A program made the position numbers and the translations under genes. The notes beneath the pieces were generated by a model that was given only the letters and a program-made list of their open reading frames with translations, made no database searches and had not been told where the DNA came from. From contig NC_057764.1 in the NCBI RefSeq assembly GCF_010389155.1, positions 3,410,001 to 3,474,000 on the forward strand: a DNA stretch of 64,000 nucleotides, written 5' to 3'. Shown one piece after another: positions 1-11,519 of the stretch (the stretch's first letter is position 1; each line of letters begins with the position of its first letter). The DNA is from Erigeron canadensis. Lineage: Eukaryota > Streptophyta > Magnoliopsida > Asterales > Asteraceae.

Positions 1-772
1 CATCCTTGGTATGTAGACTACATCGTTCACATTTGAACCTGAGATGATTTTTGCTTCTATGACATGGGGAGCCATACGCACAACTTGCAATCTTGTTCCA
101 ATACACAAACCTTTAGACTGATCTATATTTCGAAGGAGCATAACAGGAACACTTGGTTTTAAAAGCAGCTTATGGTTTGGTGTACCGGAGATCTTAAATC
201 CATTTAGAACATCTGGTGAATATAAAGATTGTTGAAAGGCGTCAAGTGATTCGGTTTCACATGGACGATCTGAACTGAAGTATGTCCTCTCTTCGGCTTT
301 TATCAGGGACAAAACATGGTCATTGATGCGATCAACCTCGTCATTAGTTGGAACTAATATAGCCTTGTCACAAAAATATCCAGGTTCATGGAGGTGATCG
401 TTAATATCGGGATAAATTGCATCAATAATGGCCTTAATATGATCACCATCATATTTGATAAGCACATCATCCAGGAATTGAACATTAGCTTCTCCACCTT
501 TATTGTTATCTCCAATAGTTCCTTCACCAATTTGTATGAGCCAATCTGAAAAAGCCTTGACTTCAGTGAGTGATGATTGTGGGCTCCCTAACTTTAAGCG
601 CATGTTTTCAATTAGCCTCAAAACAGTACAGTGACGCCATATGTCAGAAGAATTTATTGATGCATTAACAATTTGTGCACGAGTGCCTCGTTGAATAACT
701 GGAAGAATCTGACGGAAGTCACCCCCAAAAAGAATTACTTTACCTCCGAAAGGTTTATCACCTAAAGCACGA
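1..772 (-). pseudogene. PIF1-like helicase fragment, probably from a Helitron
   Basis: Reading leftwards from about 772, one open frame runs without a stop off the left edge of the window. It carries blocks typical of plant PIF1/Helitron helicases: a GGKVILFGGDFRQILPV block, GTRAQIVNASI, LRLIENMRL, then the C-terminal ILVPTNDEVDRIN and GTRLQVV blocks. This is the C-terminal half of a PIF1 superfamily-1B helicase. The Walker A part is missing: upstream of KPSSRALG the frame hits an in-frame TGA, exactly where a 19-base segment (778-796) is repeated at 813-831. That duplication looks like the break that truncated the gene. In autonomous Helitrons the helicase unwinds DNA for rolling-circle transposition. 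This copy cannot be complete here, and its start is not recoverable from this window. It could instead be a Helitron-derived host helicase pseudogene. Confidence 0.85.
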
Positions 773-1012
773 GATGATGGTTTTCACAGAGCCTTTACCT
801 CCAAAAGGTTTGATATGGTTTTCACAGAGCCTTCTTAAAGCAGCATATCAAACATACTTACGAGATTTCTCTTAATGGTAGCCTGGACCTTATTTGACTC
901 TAGTTGTTGAGAGAAAAAAGGTAACATAAGTTTTTGTAACAATAGTAATTTGGAATTAACCTAAAAGTTGTATAGAACGTATAAAATAAGGCATGCAAAC
1001 ACGCATTTAAAC

Positions 1013-1168
1013 TTGTTCATCCATGAGTAGCATTTCGATGCTCGCAGTATTTAATGGATTGTTTGAATAGGACTGCTTCCAGAGGCGGATGATCTTCACC
1101 TTAATTGTGCAGCCTTCTATTTTTGCGTTAATGGTATTGATGAAAGTAATGTCATTATTATTAGCCAT
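1013..1168 (-). CDS. RPA1-like OB-fold first exon (Helitron-associated or gene remnant)
   Basis: From the ATG at 1168 this frame encodes about 52 residues beginning MANNNDITFINTI and containing IKVKIIRLWKQ and IEMLLMDEQ. That pattern matches the N-terminal OB fold of plant RPA70-like (DUF223-type) proteins. The match ends at DEQ followed directly by GT (1012-1011), as expected for the usual intron after this exon; without splicing the frame stops at 1007. No second RPA exon was recognised downstream. RPA-like genes often travel with PIF1 helicases in plant Helitrons, and the helicase fragment lies downstream on the same strand. Family assignment is by motif recall; an ordinary truncated RPA pseudogene is also possible. 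Confidence 0.6.
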
Positions 1169-3055
1169 TTGGAACTGGTATTGTTTTTTGAGAGAATGTA
1201 AATGAAAAAGTGGATGTGTGTGAATACCAATTCTCGTAATGTATTCTTTATATAGGGATGATACATATTTTTTTTTTTGTAAAAAGATCTGTTAAATTGT
1301 TAAAGTTTTACACAATATATATTTTTTGATAGCTACGAATCTGTGTTAGAAATAGATATAATAATTTATTGAATTGTTTCCAGAATCCTTTGTATGTATA
1401 TAGATTGTTTCCAAAAAATAATGTACATATATATACTATATCATATAAGTTAATATATATTGTTTCTAAAATAATGTACATCCCTCATATTATATAAATA
1501 TAACTTAAGAAAATAAAAGATCTGCTAATGAATTATTTTGGAAGTTCGGAATATTTGATTATGATAGTACGTAAGTAATATAAGATAAAAAGTTCTAGCA
1601 ATAAATTGCGTCTTACTTGGATCATAAAAGCTGGCCCAAAATTTTGTGATACTCCATGTATGATGTTATTGTGACTGACCTTGCAACCAGGCTGAAAGAT
1701 GGGCCAAAATGTTTCTGAAGAATGAAGTAGACAAAAGCTCATCATAGGACCTAATATATCAAGTCGATAAAATTTAGATGATGATCCTCTTTTGGCTTAT
1801 AAAATTTTAAAACAATGTTTTTTCGAGTAAAATAGAAAAATACCCACCTAAAGGCGAGATATGTCACACTATCATCCAGCTTATACAAAAACCTCTGTAT
1901 CTTTTAAACCTAAATCTGTGTAAATATAAGTCTCTTTAGATGAAAAATATTATGTAAGTAGAATTCAATTGATATTATCAACATTCGGTTAATAGAAACC
2001 TTGAACAGAAGCATTTTCTGGAATCGCTGGCTGTACCCCTTCCATTGCCAGCCAATTACAGAAAAGGGGAAGCAACATTTTTTGTATTAAAAAGCTGATG
2101 CTTAAGGTTCAAAAATAACCTGCTAATATAATCCCTTATAAGAAAGCTATTGATTCACCTCAACATTTCGCATGCTGACGGCACTATCTATATCATCCGA
2201 GGTCAATGTAGTCCTTCTTGAATGGTGCATGCATTTAATCGCCTCCTGCATTTTTAACAAAAAACTAAAAAACTACAACTAATTTTACCAAAGAAAAAGC
2301 TGATGCTTAAGGTTCAAAAATAACCTGCTAATATAATATAGAGAAAATTTTATTACATACCCCTGTGGTATACCATATTATTAAGTTTCACCCCTATCGT
2401 TTTTTTTATCATTACATATCCTTATGGTGATTTTTTGTATCATTACCTATCCCTTACCCTAACGGACGTTAATCATGCTCAGTTAAATCCCTCATATTCA
2501 ATGCACATAAGGGTATTTTTGTCCTTATAACTCTAAAACATTATTTTCATCCCTTTCCTTTCTTTTCCAAGATCTAGCAAACCTAAAATCAAGTTATTCT
2601 TTTTCAGATCTAAAACCTTAAAACTACAGTAATATAAATACTAAAATCAATAGATACATTCATCTATATCTAACACCATATATCTATATTATTCCCAAAA
2701 AGAGACGTATATGCTCTCTGCTCTGTACCACACATAGATACTTTCAATATAATTTATTATTATTTTCATACCTTTTGAGTTTTGACGACACAAATTTTCA
2801 AATATTTGGTTTGGAAATTACATACACATATTTATAAAAACAAAAGAAATTAAAATTAAAAATGTTAAACTAATGAAAAGCCACATAAACCCATATGAAA
2901 GTGATATTCTTTCCATTGGAGTACAATACCATTGTTTATAAAGTTATGATCATTTAGAAACTAAAATTTTCGTAAAAACTAGAAAATGACAAAAAAAACA
3001 CTTGATGCATCTGTCGCCACCAACGGCCACCACCGTCATCACCATCCGTCGATGC
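1169..3055. other. AT-rich stretch without a recognisable gene; 44-base direct repeat
   Basis: No credible coding region was seen. A 44-base segment at 2089-2132 is repeated almost exactly at 2294-2337, 205 bases apart, so 2089-2337 is a partial tandem duplication. At 2345-2450 there is a degenerate repeat around ATCATTACATATCC, and the flanks are AT-rich. Confidence 0.6.
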
Positions 3056-3063
3056 CACCACAT

Positions 3064-3331
3064 TAGGGATGAGCAAAAGACCCGTTGACCCGCGCCCGAC
3101 CCGGAACCGACCCGCCCGCAACCATAACGGGCCGGGTCACGGGTCACGTTTTTGGTGCATTCGCGGGTCACGGGTTGGACGGGTCGGGTGAAGGGAAAAA
3201 CCGAAAAATTATGAAGGAAACCCGCGACCCACCCAAAACCGACCCGAACCTCCACGGGCTGGGTCACGGGTCACATTTCATGCTCTCGCGGGTCGCGGGT
3301 CAGGCCGGGTTTCGACCCGTGCACATCCCTA
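3064..3331. mobile_element. hAT-type MITE with CACCACAT target-site duplication
   Basis: The 268-base element starts TAGGGATGAGCA and ends TGCACATCCCTA, terminal inverted repeats matching at 11 of 12 positions. It is flanked by a perfect 8-base direct repeat CACCACAT (3056-3063 and 3332-3339), as expected for hAT transposition. The interior is unusually GC-rich for this window and consists largely of CGGGT/ACCCG words in both orientations, so it can fold on itself. It encodes nothing credible; open frames across it are by-products of the repeat. Confidence 0.9.
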
Positions 3332-3773
3332 CACCACATCACTATCACTTCCATCGTCGCCTCATTTCGCGGATAGCATGCTCCTTATTTCACATGATTA
3401 ATACATATATCGTCTCAAAACATTACTCAAATTAAATCTAACGGGCTATCATTTTCATTTCTCACCCAAACTTCACGGGTCCATTTGCGAATCCAAATGC
3501 AAGTATCATCTTATCCCCACACCAACAAAAGTTAGTTGAGTTTCTATTTACAGTACTTTTTACTCACCACTCACTGTATGACACATTTCCATAAAGTGAT
3601 TGATCGTCCAAAATCCATATATACCAACCAACCAACTTCAGTCCATACCCTCCGTCCCAAGAAAATTAAATTATTTTTTTTTTTGAAAAGTAAAATTTTA
3701 TATATCATCAACAACTCCTGCAGAAAATTAAATAAATAAAAAAGTTACCTGTATTGAAATCCATGAAACAAAG

Positions 3774-4961
3774 ATGTCGGATGTACCTATGTTGCCGGAT
3801 GTACTTTCCCAAATCCTATGTTGGCTGCCAGTGAAATCTTTACTTCGATTAAGGTCTGTTTCCAAAACATTTCGTAACCTAATTGATAGTAATTATCTTA
3901 TTAATCTTCATCTTAATCTTTCCATTAAAACAAGACAGAATATTAATATCCTTTTCGGTGGTGACAGAACCCTTTGTTATTTTAACTTAGATTCGTCGAA
4001 TAACGCAGTTAATAAGATAGATAATCCTTTATACTTTGCTATATTTGAAACCGTTGTGTTGGGTAGTTGTAACGGTGTGGTTTGTTTGTGTACTACTGAA
4101 CCCGATACCGAGATTGCGGTGTGGAACCCCGTGGTTCGTAAGTTTAAGAAGACGAGGTTAGGGCCCGCAAAAAGTTTGAAAGGAGTCGGGAGAGGGTTTT
4201 GTATTAAAGGGTTTGGGTATGATTGTGTTGGTGATGATTATAAAGTTGTTAGGTTGGTTCAGTATTTTAGTAGTAATTTGAGGAGTGAAGTTGTGTATTC
4301 GACGATTGAGGTTTTTAGTTTGAAAGCCGACGCGTGGAGAGAAGTTGGGGGGTTTCCTTATTTCATATGTTATTTCAAGAATTTTAATGCTTTTGCGAAT
4401 GGTGCGTTGCATTGGTTGGTTAGTGAGAGTCCTGAGACGAGACTTGATGTTTTGATTGTTGCGTTTGATCTTACGACGGATGAGTTGAGGATGGTTCCTC
4501 GGCCTGATATTGGAAACGATAGGGTTAAAGTCAGTTTGGCGATATTGGGCGGGTGTCTTTCGTTGGTTTGTAATTATCCTAAGAAGAATGTTGATATATG
4601 GGTTATGGAAAGTTATGGGGTAAAGGATACGTGGAGTAAGTTGATTTCGAGTACAGATGTTAAGCTTGTTATGGATTTGGATTGTTTGAGGCCGGTTGTG
4701 TATTCTAAGAGTGGTGATGAAGTCCTTTTGGAGAAGAATTTTGAGAGACTTTATTGGTATAATCTCGAGAATAAGACGGTGAAACGATTTAAGGTTGCTG
4801 GTATGCCTAGGTTGTTTGTAACTGAAGTTTTTACAGGAAGCCTTTTTCAGGTGAACATCGGTTGTGCTTCTGAAGCTCGTAAAAAGAAAGAGAAAATCGA
4901 GAACCAGAATGAGAAAAAGAAGGATGACTTCTTATCAAAGGGGTTCAGACTTGTGCTTTAA
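3774..4961 (+). CDS. F-box protein with FBA_1-type domain (CPR1-like)
   Basis: An intronless 395-codon frame. Residues about 5-48 form an F-box (LPDVLSQILCWLPVKSLLR, then SVSKTFRNLIDS), which binds SKP1 in SCF ubiquitin ligases. It continues with the F-box-associated interaction domain: GSCNGVVCL near residue 97, then AVWNPVVRKF and a GFGYD block. The rest of the domain recruits the substrate. The C-terminus DDFLSKGFRLVL resembles that of CPR1/CPR30-type proteins, which in Arabidopsis target NLR immune receptors; whether this copy does so cannot be told. Length fits the family and no stops interrupt the frame. The start is the first ATG of the frame, directly followed by the F-box. A truncated Stowaway-like end (CCCTCCGTCCC) lies about 125 bases upstream. 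F-box genes of this class are numerous and fast-evolving, so orthology is uncertain. Confidence 0.9.
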   Translation: MSDVPMLPDVLSQILCWLPVKSLLRLRSVSKTFRNLIDSNYLINLHLNLSIKTRQNINILFGGDRTLCYFNLDSSNNAVNKIDNPLYFAIFETVVLGSCNGVVCLCTTEPDTEIAVWNPVVRKFKKTRLGPAKSLKGVGRGFCIKGFGYDCVGDDYKVVRLVQYFSSNLRSEVVYSTIEVFSLKADAWREVGGFPYFICYFKNFNAFANGALHWLVSESPETRLDVLIVAFDLTTDELRMVPRPDIGNDRVKVSLAILGGCLSLVCNYPKKNVDIWVMESYGVKDTWSKLISSTDVKLVMDLDCLRPVVYSKSGDEVLLEKNFERLYWYNLENKTVKRFKVAGMPRLFVTEVFTGSLFQVNIGCASEARKKKEKIENQNEKKKDDFLSKGFRLVL

Positions 4962-5201
4962 GGAAAAAAGTAAGTTGAATCTTTCTGCAAATGTTTCATA
5001 TTATTCCTTGAATGCCCTTTGTTTTTTTCATTATTGAGATATCTTACATATTAAAATTACAGCTAATCACATCTAATAAACCATAAGCTCAGTGAGATAT
5101 TTTGTAAATTATGCGGAGGATGTTCACCCAAAATAAATTTGTGGAACTGGTAAATTTCCAAAAAGTTAAAAAGTTGAATAAAATGAATGGCTTGAAACAT
5201 G

Positions 5202-5390
5202 GGTGGGGATTCCCTCAAGTTATCCCAACTTGAGGGGTAAAGTTGGGAGACTTTTGACCATTGGATCAAAATTAATGGTCAAAATTCATTGGTCAATTTT
5301 GAATCTTGTCCCTTGATTTTAATCCAACGGCCAACATCGCTTTAACTTTACCCTTCAAGTTAAGGATAACTTGAGGGGATCTCTACCCCC
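5202..5390. mobile_element. MULE-like MITE with 9-base target-site duplication
   Basis: A 189-base element bounded by the direct repeat TGAAACATG (5193-5201 and 5391-5399; the identity extends to 12 bases). Its halves are imperfect inverted repeats of about 70 bases built around CCCTCAAGTTATCC and its complement. Long terminal inverted repeats beginning with G plus a 9-base duplication are the usual signature of non-autonomous Mutator-like elements. It has no coding capacity. The region between it and the F-box gene holds only 3' flank. Confidence 0.75.
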
Positions 5391-5723
5391 TGAAACATGG
5401 GTTTGCATTTGTTCCATAAAGACCTAAAAGCGTAAATCAGTGCATTCATGCTCATGGATGCATAATTTGCTGAAAAAAACTTTGTTTTTGTAGATTTTGT
5501 GATAGATTTATCATTTTATTGTCCTACTCTAAGCCTTCAAATACATAAACCCCTAGTTAGCTAGTGCATTTTCAATTTTCAATCTTTCTTGATGCTCTAG
5601 GGTATGTTTGGCATGGGGTTTTTAGCTATGTTGTTAATACTCACAAATCAATTTTTATGGCCGAGTACTATATCGGTTATAGCGGTGGTATAACTGTGAT
5701 ATAGAGGTGATTATAATATTATG

Positions 5724-5725
<2 letters not shown>

Positions 5726-5755
<30 letters not shown>
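5726..5755. repeat. (TA)n microsatellite
   Basis: About 14 uninterrupted TA units. It lies between two transposon-rich segments with no gene near it. Confidence 0.9.
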
Positions 5756-5758
<3 letters not shown>

Positions 5759-5920
5759 TGGGTACTGTAAAACAAGTATTAAAGTAAAACAAATAAGACA
5801 AGATCCTGACCCTTAGATCATGGTTAAATTGATGCACGGAGATTCATGAACCAATTGATGCATGACGATTTTCATGATGCACGGTGATTTTCAGTAAAAA
5901 GAAACCTATTGTTTTATTTT

Positions 5921-5982
5921 CGACCGGCCAACCCGCCAACCTGAATTTTTTCGACCGGCCAACCCGCCAACCTGAATTTTTT
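5921..5982. repeat. Tandem duplication of a 31-base CCGGCCAACCCGCC unit
   Basis: The same 31-base unit, starting CGACCGGCCAACCCGCCAAC, occurs at 5921-5951 and 5952-5982. It is followed by the reverse-complement words GGGTTGGGTC and GGTTGGGTTG, so the segment 5921-6040 can fold back. Composition matches the foldback at 6360-6496, suggesting related small elements. Confidence 0.8.
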
Positions 5983-6359
5983 CGGGTTGGGTCTGGGTTG
6001 GGTTGTTGGGATGTTAGGTCGACCAGCCAACCTGATATCTTAAAAATATTTGCTTCATATATATAATATCTTATACTCCACAATCTACTTATTCATACGC
6101 CCCATTCTCATTTTCTATATATCTAATCTAACCTAACTTCACATCTAAAATAAGAGAATAATTCAAAATTTTGTGTGAGATGTTAACTGATGTTGGGCGA
6201 GACATTAAGTTTATTAACTTTGTGCCAAGTTCTAATAATACCCTCGAATTTCGTTTTTTGGTACTTTTTGTTTTTAGCGTGTACACATCAATGATAGACC
6301 TTTATATAGGTTGATTTATTCAATTATATATTTATATATATTTGCTTATCAGGTTATAT

Positions 6360-6496
6360 GGGTTGGGTCATGGGTTGGCGGGTTGTGGGTCAGGGTTGAA
6401 ATTTCTGACCTGAAATTTTTAGTGGCTTGGGTTAGGGTCAGAGTTTTTCAACCCACCAACCTGCCAACCCGAACCCGCCAACCCATGACCCAACCC
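6360..6496. mobile_element. Small fold-back element with 25-base perfect arms
   Basis: Bases 6360-6384 are the exact reverse complement of 6472-6496; the arms are made of GGGTTGGGTC and GGTTGGCGGGTT words and enclose an 87-base spacer. It probably continues outward to a hAT-like end (TTGACAACCCTAG at 6498-6510), but I found no convincing target-site duplication, so class and outer limits are uncertain. No coding capacity. Confidence 0.6.
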
Positions 6497-6968
6497 ATTG
6501 ACAACCCTAGTTATTATCGTATATTTTAAATAAATAAAAAAATCATATAAAAATTATGTTAGGTATTTTATGTTATACTTTTTAGTTTTTTATGGTTATT
6601 GCCTTATTTTGTAGAGATATTGTTAATATATATCTTTTAAAAAAGAAATTATTATATAATTTATAATCTTCGTTATAACACACCGATATATCTCCGCGAA
6701 GAGATTTATCCTTAAAGGCGGTCGGTCGCCGAGTGACCGCCGACCATTATTGACAACCTTGATCATCATCCTTATAATTAGGGTTGGGTTATTAGAATCA
6801 GGTTTAAGGATTGGTGGTTTTTATGAATTTGGGCTTTTATTTAATTAGGGTGGTGTTTTTAGTTTTGGGCCACAAAAAGAAAAGCCGTTATTACCGAGAA
6901 GCACAAAATAATATATCGGTAAAGACTGATAACCATTATACCACCGTTATACCGTCGTTATTAACAAC

Positions 6969-7456
6969 CATAGTTGTCAAAGGTGAAAATGTACCCAAAG
7001 CGTAATGACCCCAAATTGGGCCTAGGCGAGAGGCGCAAAATAAAACGCGGGCTCGGAAAAAAAAAGCGTAGAAGAGTATATAAAAGTTTAGTGTCTCTAA
7101 CAAATGATAATGAAGAAAATTTCAGCCAAAAGGGTATATAAAATAGCATAAGTCTTAATAATATAAAAATAAAAGAAAACTTACCTTTTAGTTAAATGAA
7201 GAATAGTATGATGAATGGAGATATTAATGATAATGATATATCATATATACCAAGTGATTTTTGGAACAAAGATTCTGTTGTAATATCCCTATACATGTGA
7301 TTTTTTATGTGGAACAAAGGTTTTGTATATATGGAAAAAGTAGACGGGTGCTTCATACAGTTAGTGAGCCTTGGGCTTATGGTTTCAGGCGTTAAGGTTG
7401 GGCCTTGCTTGCCTTTTGTGCCTAGGCGCAAGAGGGGCTCACCTTTGACAACTATG
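6969..7456. mobile_element. hAT-type non-autonomous transposon, TTAACAAC duplication
   Basis: The 488-base element has perfect 18-base terminal inverted repeats, CATAGTTGTCAAAGGTGA at the left end and its complement at the right. The 8-base direct repeat TTAACAAC flanks it (6961-6968 and 7457-7464). Subterminal GGGCCTAGGCG and GTGCCTAGGCGC words extend the inverted symmetry. Length and duplication size fit a hAT deletion derivative. It contains no credible transposase; short frames inside it are chance. Confidence 0.9.
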
Positions 7457-7780
7457 TTAACAACATAGGTTTTTGGAAGCTTAAAGACCCAAGGTTTTAA
7501 AAACGAGCTCCTTTTAAAAATAGTCTTGTTGGATATGCTATTGAGAAAAAAGCTTTAGCCCTGAAAAGCTCCTAAAAACCCTTAAAGGTTTATAATAATA
7601 GCTTCTGTAAGAAGAGTTGGAAAAAAAAACTCGAGCTCCGATCATCTTTACTAAACCCCACCCAAACTCCCAACCCCCAGAGGTATAGCTCTAGCCTCCA
7701 GCCCCAACCCAAGGCCCCAGCTCCAAGCCTCCAATTATCTTCACAAAACACACCCTTAATTTTTTTCAGTGATGAATGTT

Positions 7781-7987
7781 TGTTTCAGTTCAATATATGA
7801 TTTGCTGGCCATCTCGCTATGCCTTGTAAAACCTTTTCATAACGGTGCTGCAACCTCTGTTGTAGTAATTGTCCTTCCTCTATCTCTGTTTCAGTTTAGT
7901 ATATGATTTGCTGGCAATCTCACTATGCCTTGTAAAACCTTTTCATAACAGTGTTGCAACCTCTGTTGTAGTAATTGTCCTTCCTTT
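7781..7987. repeat. 106-base tandem duplication
   Basis: Two adjacent copies (7781-7886 and 7887-7987) start TGTTTCAGTT and share long blocks such as GCCTTGTAAAACCTTTTCAT, differing at several positions. The surrounding 7465-9138 stretch has no recognisable gene. Confidence 0.85.
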
Positions 7988-9143
7988 AGCTCGAGATATG
8001 CAAGAGGCTCTGATCTCGTTTTCGGTTACAATTGTCCATGCACAAACTGTGTTTTCATTTTTTCATTTTTTTCCCCATATTCCAAGGGATGCAACTTGTA
8101 CCAGGTGACCTCAAAATGCTATTTCCCTTATGCTTTAATCCATATCATTGTATCATTGTATGGACTCAAAATGGCAGTAGGATCCCTGGAGTGTTATTCA
8201 AACAACGTCCACATTCCTTTATGTGCTTATTGGTCATTATATTTGTCATACATCATGGCTTGCAATTTATGTTTACATATTGTTGATTTTATAATTGGTC
8301 CAAGTTAGTGGATGCATGTGACATAAGCAGGAGAAAGGTTTGGTTTCTGTGCTTTTTCTGTTACATTGTAACCAGTCTCTCGTGTTTAGGGCTATGTTTT
8401 TCCCATGTAAAATTCAGTTTTTCTGTTAGCACCTAAATTTCAAAAAATAAACTCTACATTTAAAGTCAAATGTGGACTTTTTTACATGACAATCTTCCAT
8501 CTTTGTATCTTCATCAATCAAAATCAGTAATACCTGATTTCTAATATCCATTTAGTTTTCAAATGCTTTTGTACTTAATTTTCTATCTGTATTCCCCAAT
8601 TGTCTTGTTACCGACATAGGCCAACACATATCATTATGTAAGAATGATACATTCTAACCAGTTTTGCGACCTATTCTTTTGTTGCAGGATTCACAACTTA
8701 AAGGAAATATTTGAAAGCTTGTCTTCAAAGATATCACTGCTCAAGATCATGTTGTAGGAGTTTAACATAGAATAAAGTTTGAATTAGGTGTCTTCGAATA
8801 CTGTTAAAAAGTTTGATCGTTGGAACAGGCAAATTTGAGCGATGGTATGGGTTGCTATCCTCTTTTTTTTCGCTTTACTTATTGGCATCAAAGGATCAGC
8901 TGCATGACTAAACAACTTCTTAGTGAAGTTCTGCTCGACTACATAATAATACACTTCCAGTTTGTATTATTGTATATATGGAATGGTACAGTTCATATAG
9001 CAAATACATAAAGGTGGCAGGTTGGGTACTTATCTGCAAGTCAAAAACTGTCTAGCTGGGTTAACTTGCTTACGCTAGTATAGCGCCCTATGCATCGTCA
9101 ATAAAGAGGTATAAGACGACAGTGGTGCAGTGGCAGTGCTACG

Positions 9144-9849
9144 TGTTAGAATATGATTACGTAACATGAGCGTATGTCCGAAAAATATTTAAGCCTACGG
9201 GGTCACACGTTCAACACGAATGTAACTATAATTAATTAATATATTAAATGTAATTTATTAATTAATTAGGTCACGAAAAACTAACTATTGTCCGTTAAAA
9301 GGTTAATAGTTAACGGTACTTAGTTAACGGACTTAACGAAGGAGAGTTGTAATTAAGAAACAATTAGGAAACCCTCTAGAATATTCTTGGGGGGGGGGGG
9401 GGGGTCGAACTAGGAGAAGGAGGGGGTTTCACAAACCCTAAACTTGGTCATCAAGTAAACATAATCCTATAAATAGAGGTCTAAGTTAATTGCATTCAAT
9501 ATACAAATCATAAGGTTTTCTAAAACCCTAAAAATATCTCCTTCTCCCTCTCTCTTGTCTTCGGCCGATTCTACCAAACAAAAGGGTTTTGGGTTTTTGG
9601 TTAGTTTGAATAAAAGGGTATTAACAAAGGGTTGTTCGGTTCGTGATCAAGTACTAGCATACATACATTCTAACGTTGTGTGTGCGATCGTAGAGAGGTT
9701 TTACTTTAAACCTTTCCATAAAGTTTCTTGCTTTATTCTCTTCAATTTAAGGTACACGTTTCTTATATTGGTCAATTAATTAACTACATAAATTTTATTC
9801 CGCTGCGTGCTTTGTGATTTGATTTGATAAACAGTTATATAACCCAACA
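9144..9849 (+). repeat. Copia 5' LTR
   Basis: 706 bases, TG...CA. It carries a TATA motif (TATAAATA, 9468-9475) just after a run of 17 or so G residues near 9388-9404. The block 9312-9470 including this promoter has no counterpart in the 3' LTR. Confidence 0.93.
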
Positions 9850-9850
9850 G

Positions 9851-9862
9851 TGGTATCAGAGC
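9851..9862 (+). other. Primer binding site, initiator tRNA-Met type
   Basis: TGGTATCAGAGC lies one base after the 5' LTR, the usual minus-strand primer site of plant LTR retrotransposons. Confidence 0.9.
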
Positions 9863-11519
9863 CTACTATGTATGTTTTTTGATTACTAATAAATCAAAAC
9901 TTGAAGAGGGGTTAGGGTTCTTGATTTTTAAAATTTTTGGCTATATATACATATTTAAATTGATTTTGTAATTTAATTACATTATTTAAATAAGAAAAAT
10001 GTTTTATTTAATATATATATATATATGGTTCGAAATTTTTCCAGAAAAAATTTTTAAAAAAATTGTTTTTTTTAGGGTCCTAATCCAAGTTTTGATTAAT
10101 TGCATGTTTATGTGATAAATTGCATGTATTTATATGGTGTACCTTTATTTTTAATGGTTAAAAAGAAGTAAAAATCATAAATTTTTCATGCAAATCATTC
10201 ATGATTCTTACTTAGATATATTGATATTAAATCTTGATCATTAAGGTTAATTATGCTAGATAATTGAATAATTAATTGTGTGACTATGTGAATTTTTCGT
10301 GTGAATTTTTCTGTTTTGCGACAGTTCACTAAAAAATTCATACATTTTAATCCGTAATGAGTTAGAGGTCGTGCTTTGAACTGTAGATGCTCAACACATA
10401 GGGCTAAAACTTCGTAGTTCTGGTCAAAGTCCGAATCGGACCAGAAACAGGTCTAAAAAGGTTGTAAAGCTACTGGAAATTTCCAGTGAACAACTATGTG
10501 CTTATGTGATAATTGATTGTTTTATATATGTTTAAGGCTTACGCAATCAAGGCAACTTGATGCATGTGGTCCTCTTCTTTGAAGGGGGAGCTGACTTAGA
10601 CATAATTAAACCATAGTGACATGTTTAAATAACCTACTATAACTCGTTGCATGCTTCATACTTAATAGTTTATTGTTTTGCACATTTATTGTGATATAAA
10701 TTGTGATGCAAAATTGTTTTTGAGAAAATATAAACTTGACTAAGCAATATCGAAATAGAGATTTTTTAATAAAATTGGAGTCTTACAACCTTGAGATACA
10801 CCGGTTCACCCATTTGAACAAACTCTAAGATAGGTATAAGTCGGGGTGCATTAGCCTTCTAAAAGGGCGGGTTTTTAATTGCGTCCATCGCAAACCTTTG
10901 CCCTTGCGCTTCTTTGTGCGTTCAAATGGAGCTACCGAGCTCTCTTGTATTTTTAAGACTATAAAAATGATTTTATTAAATATTATGTTTAGAAGATATG
11001 CATGAATCTTCGAAACATAACTTTTTGATCATACATCAAATTGAATGACCCAATAAACTTAAGTCATTTGCCATCCAATTTGTTAAGGACACATGTGGCT
11101 GTTGTTTTACTCACTGGTACACTATGAAATGACAGTTCCATGGCAAAACCCATTCACTGGTACACAGTGGTGGACAATTTTGCGCGTTCTTAGTTGGACG
11201 ACTTAAAGCGAGTTAAGCGGTGAGACCTTGACCCGTGGCAAAAGATGAGACAAAACATGACTACAAGGGATCACTTGATGAATCAAGTGTCATACGTAGG
11301 TCCCATACTTACTAGGAATTGCACTAGTAATGCAATTACTACTCGTCACTTACCTTTTGAGTGCAATCATTTATAGCAGATCAACTGATGAAATGGTTGC
11401 ATGTCAATTGGATCCTAGCCTTAATAAAATTAATTGTTTATTTTGTAAACGTTGGGTAATTAATTTCCTTAAGGATTTATTATCGAAAATACCGATAATT
11501 GAACTTGAATCTGTTTTGT

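Noticed and set aside
2950..3435. Overlapping frames of 105 and 116 codons on both strands
   Set aside because: They lie across the GC-rich hAT MITE and are made of its repeat words.
4158..4412. 84-codon minus-strand frame
   Set aside because: Antisense shadow of the F-box coding sequence.
7869..8308. Several frames of 70-84 codons
   Set aside because: Overlap one another in different frames, within or next to a 106-base tandem duplication; no family resemblance.
8690..8770. Exon-like segment after a TTGCAG acceptor
   Set aside because: A short stretch resembling coding sequence contains a stop within ten codons and has no partner exons.
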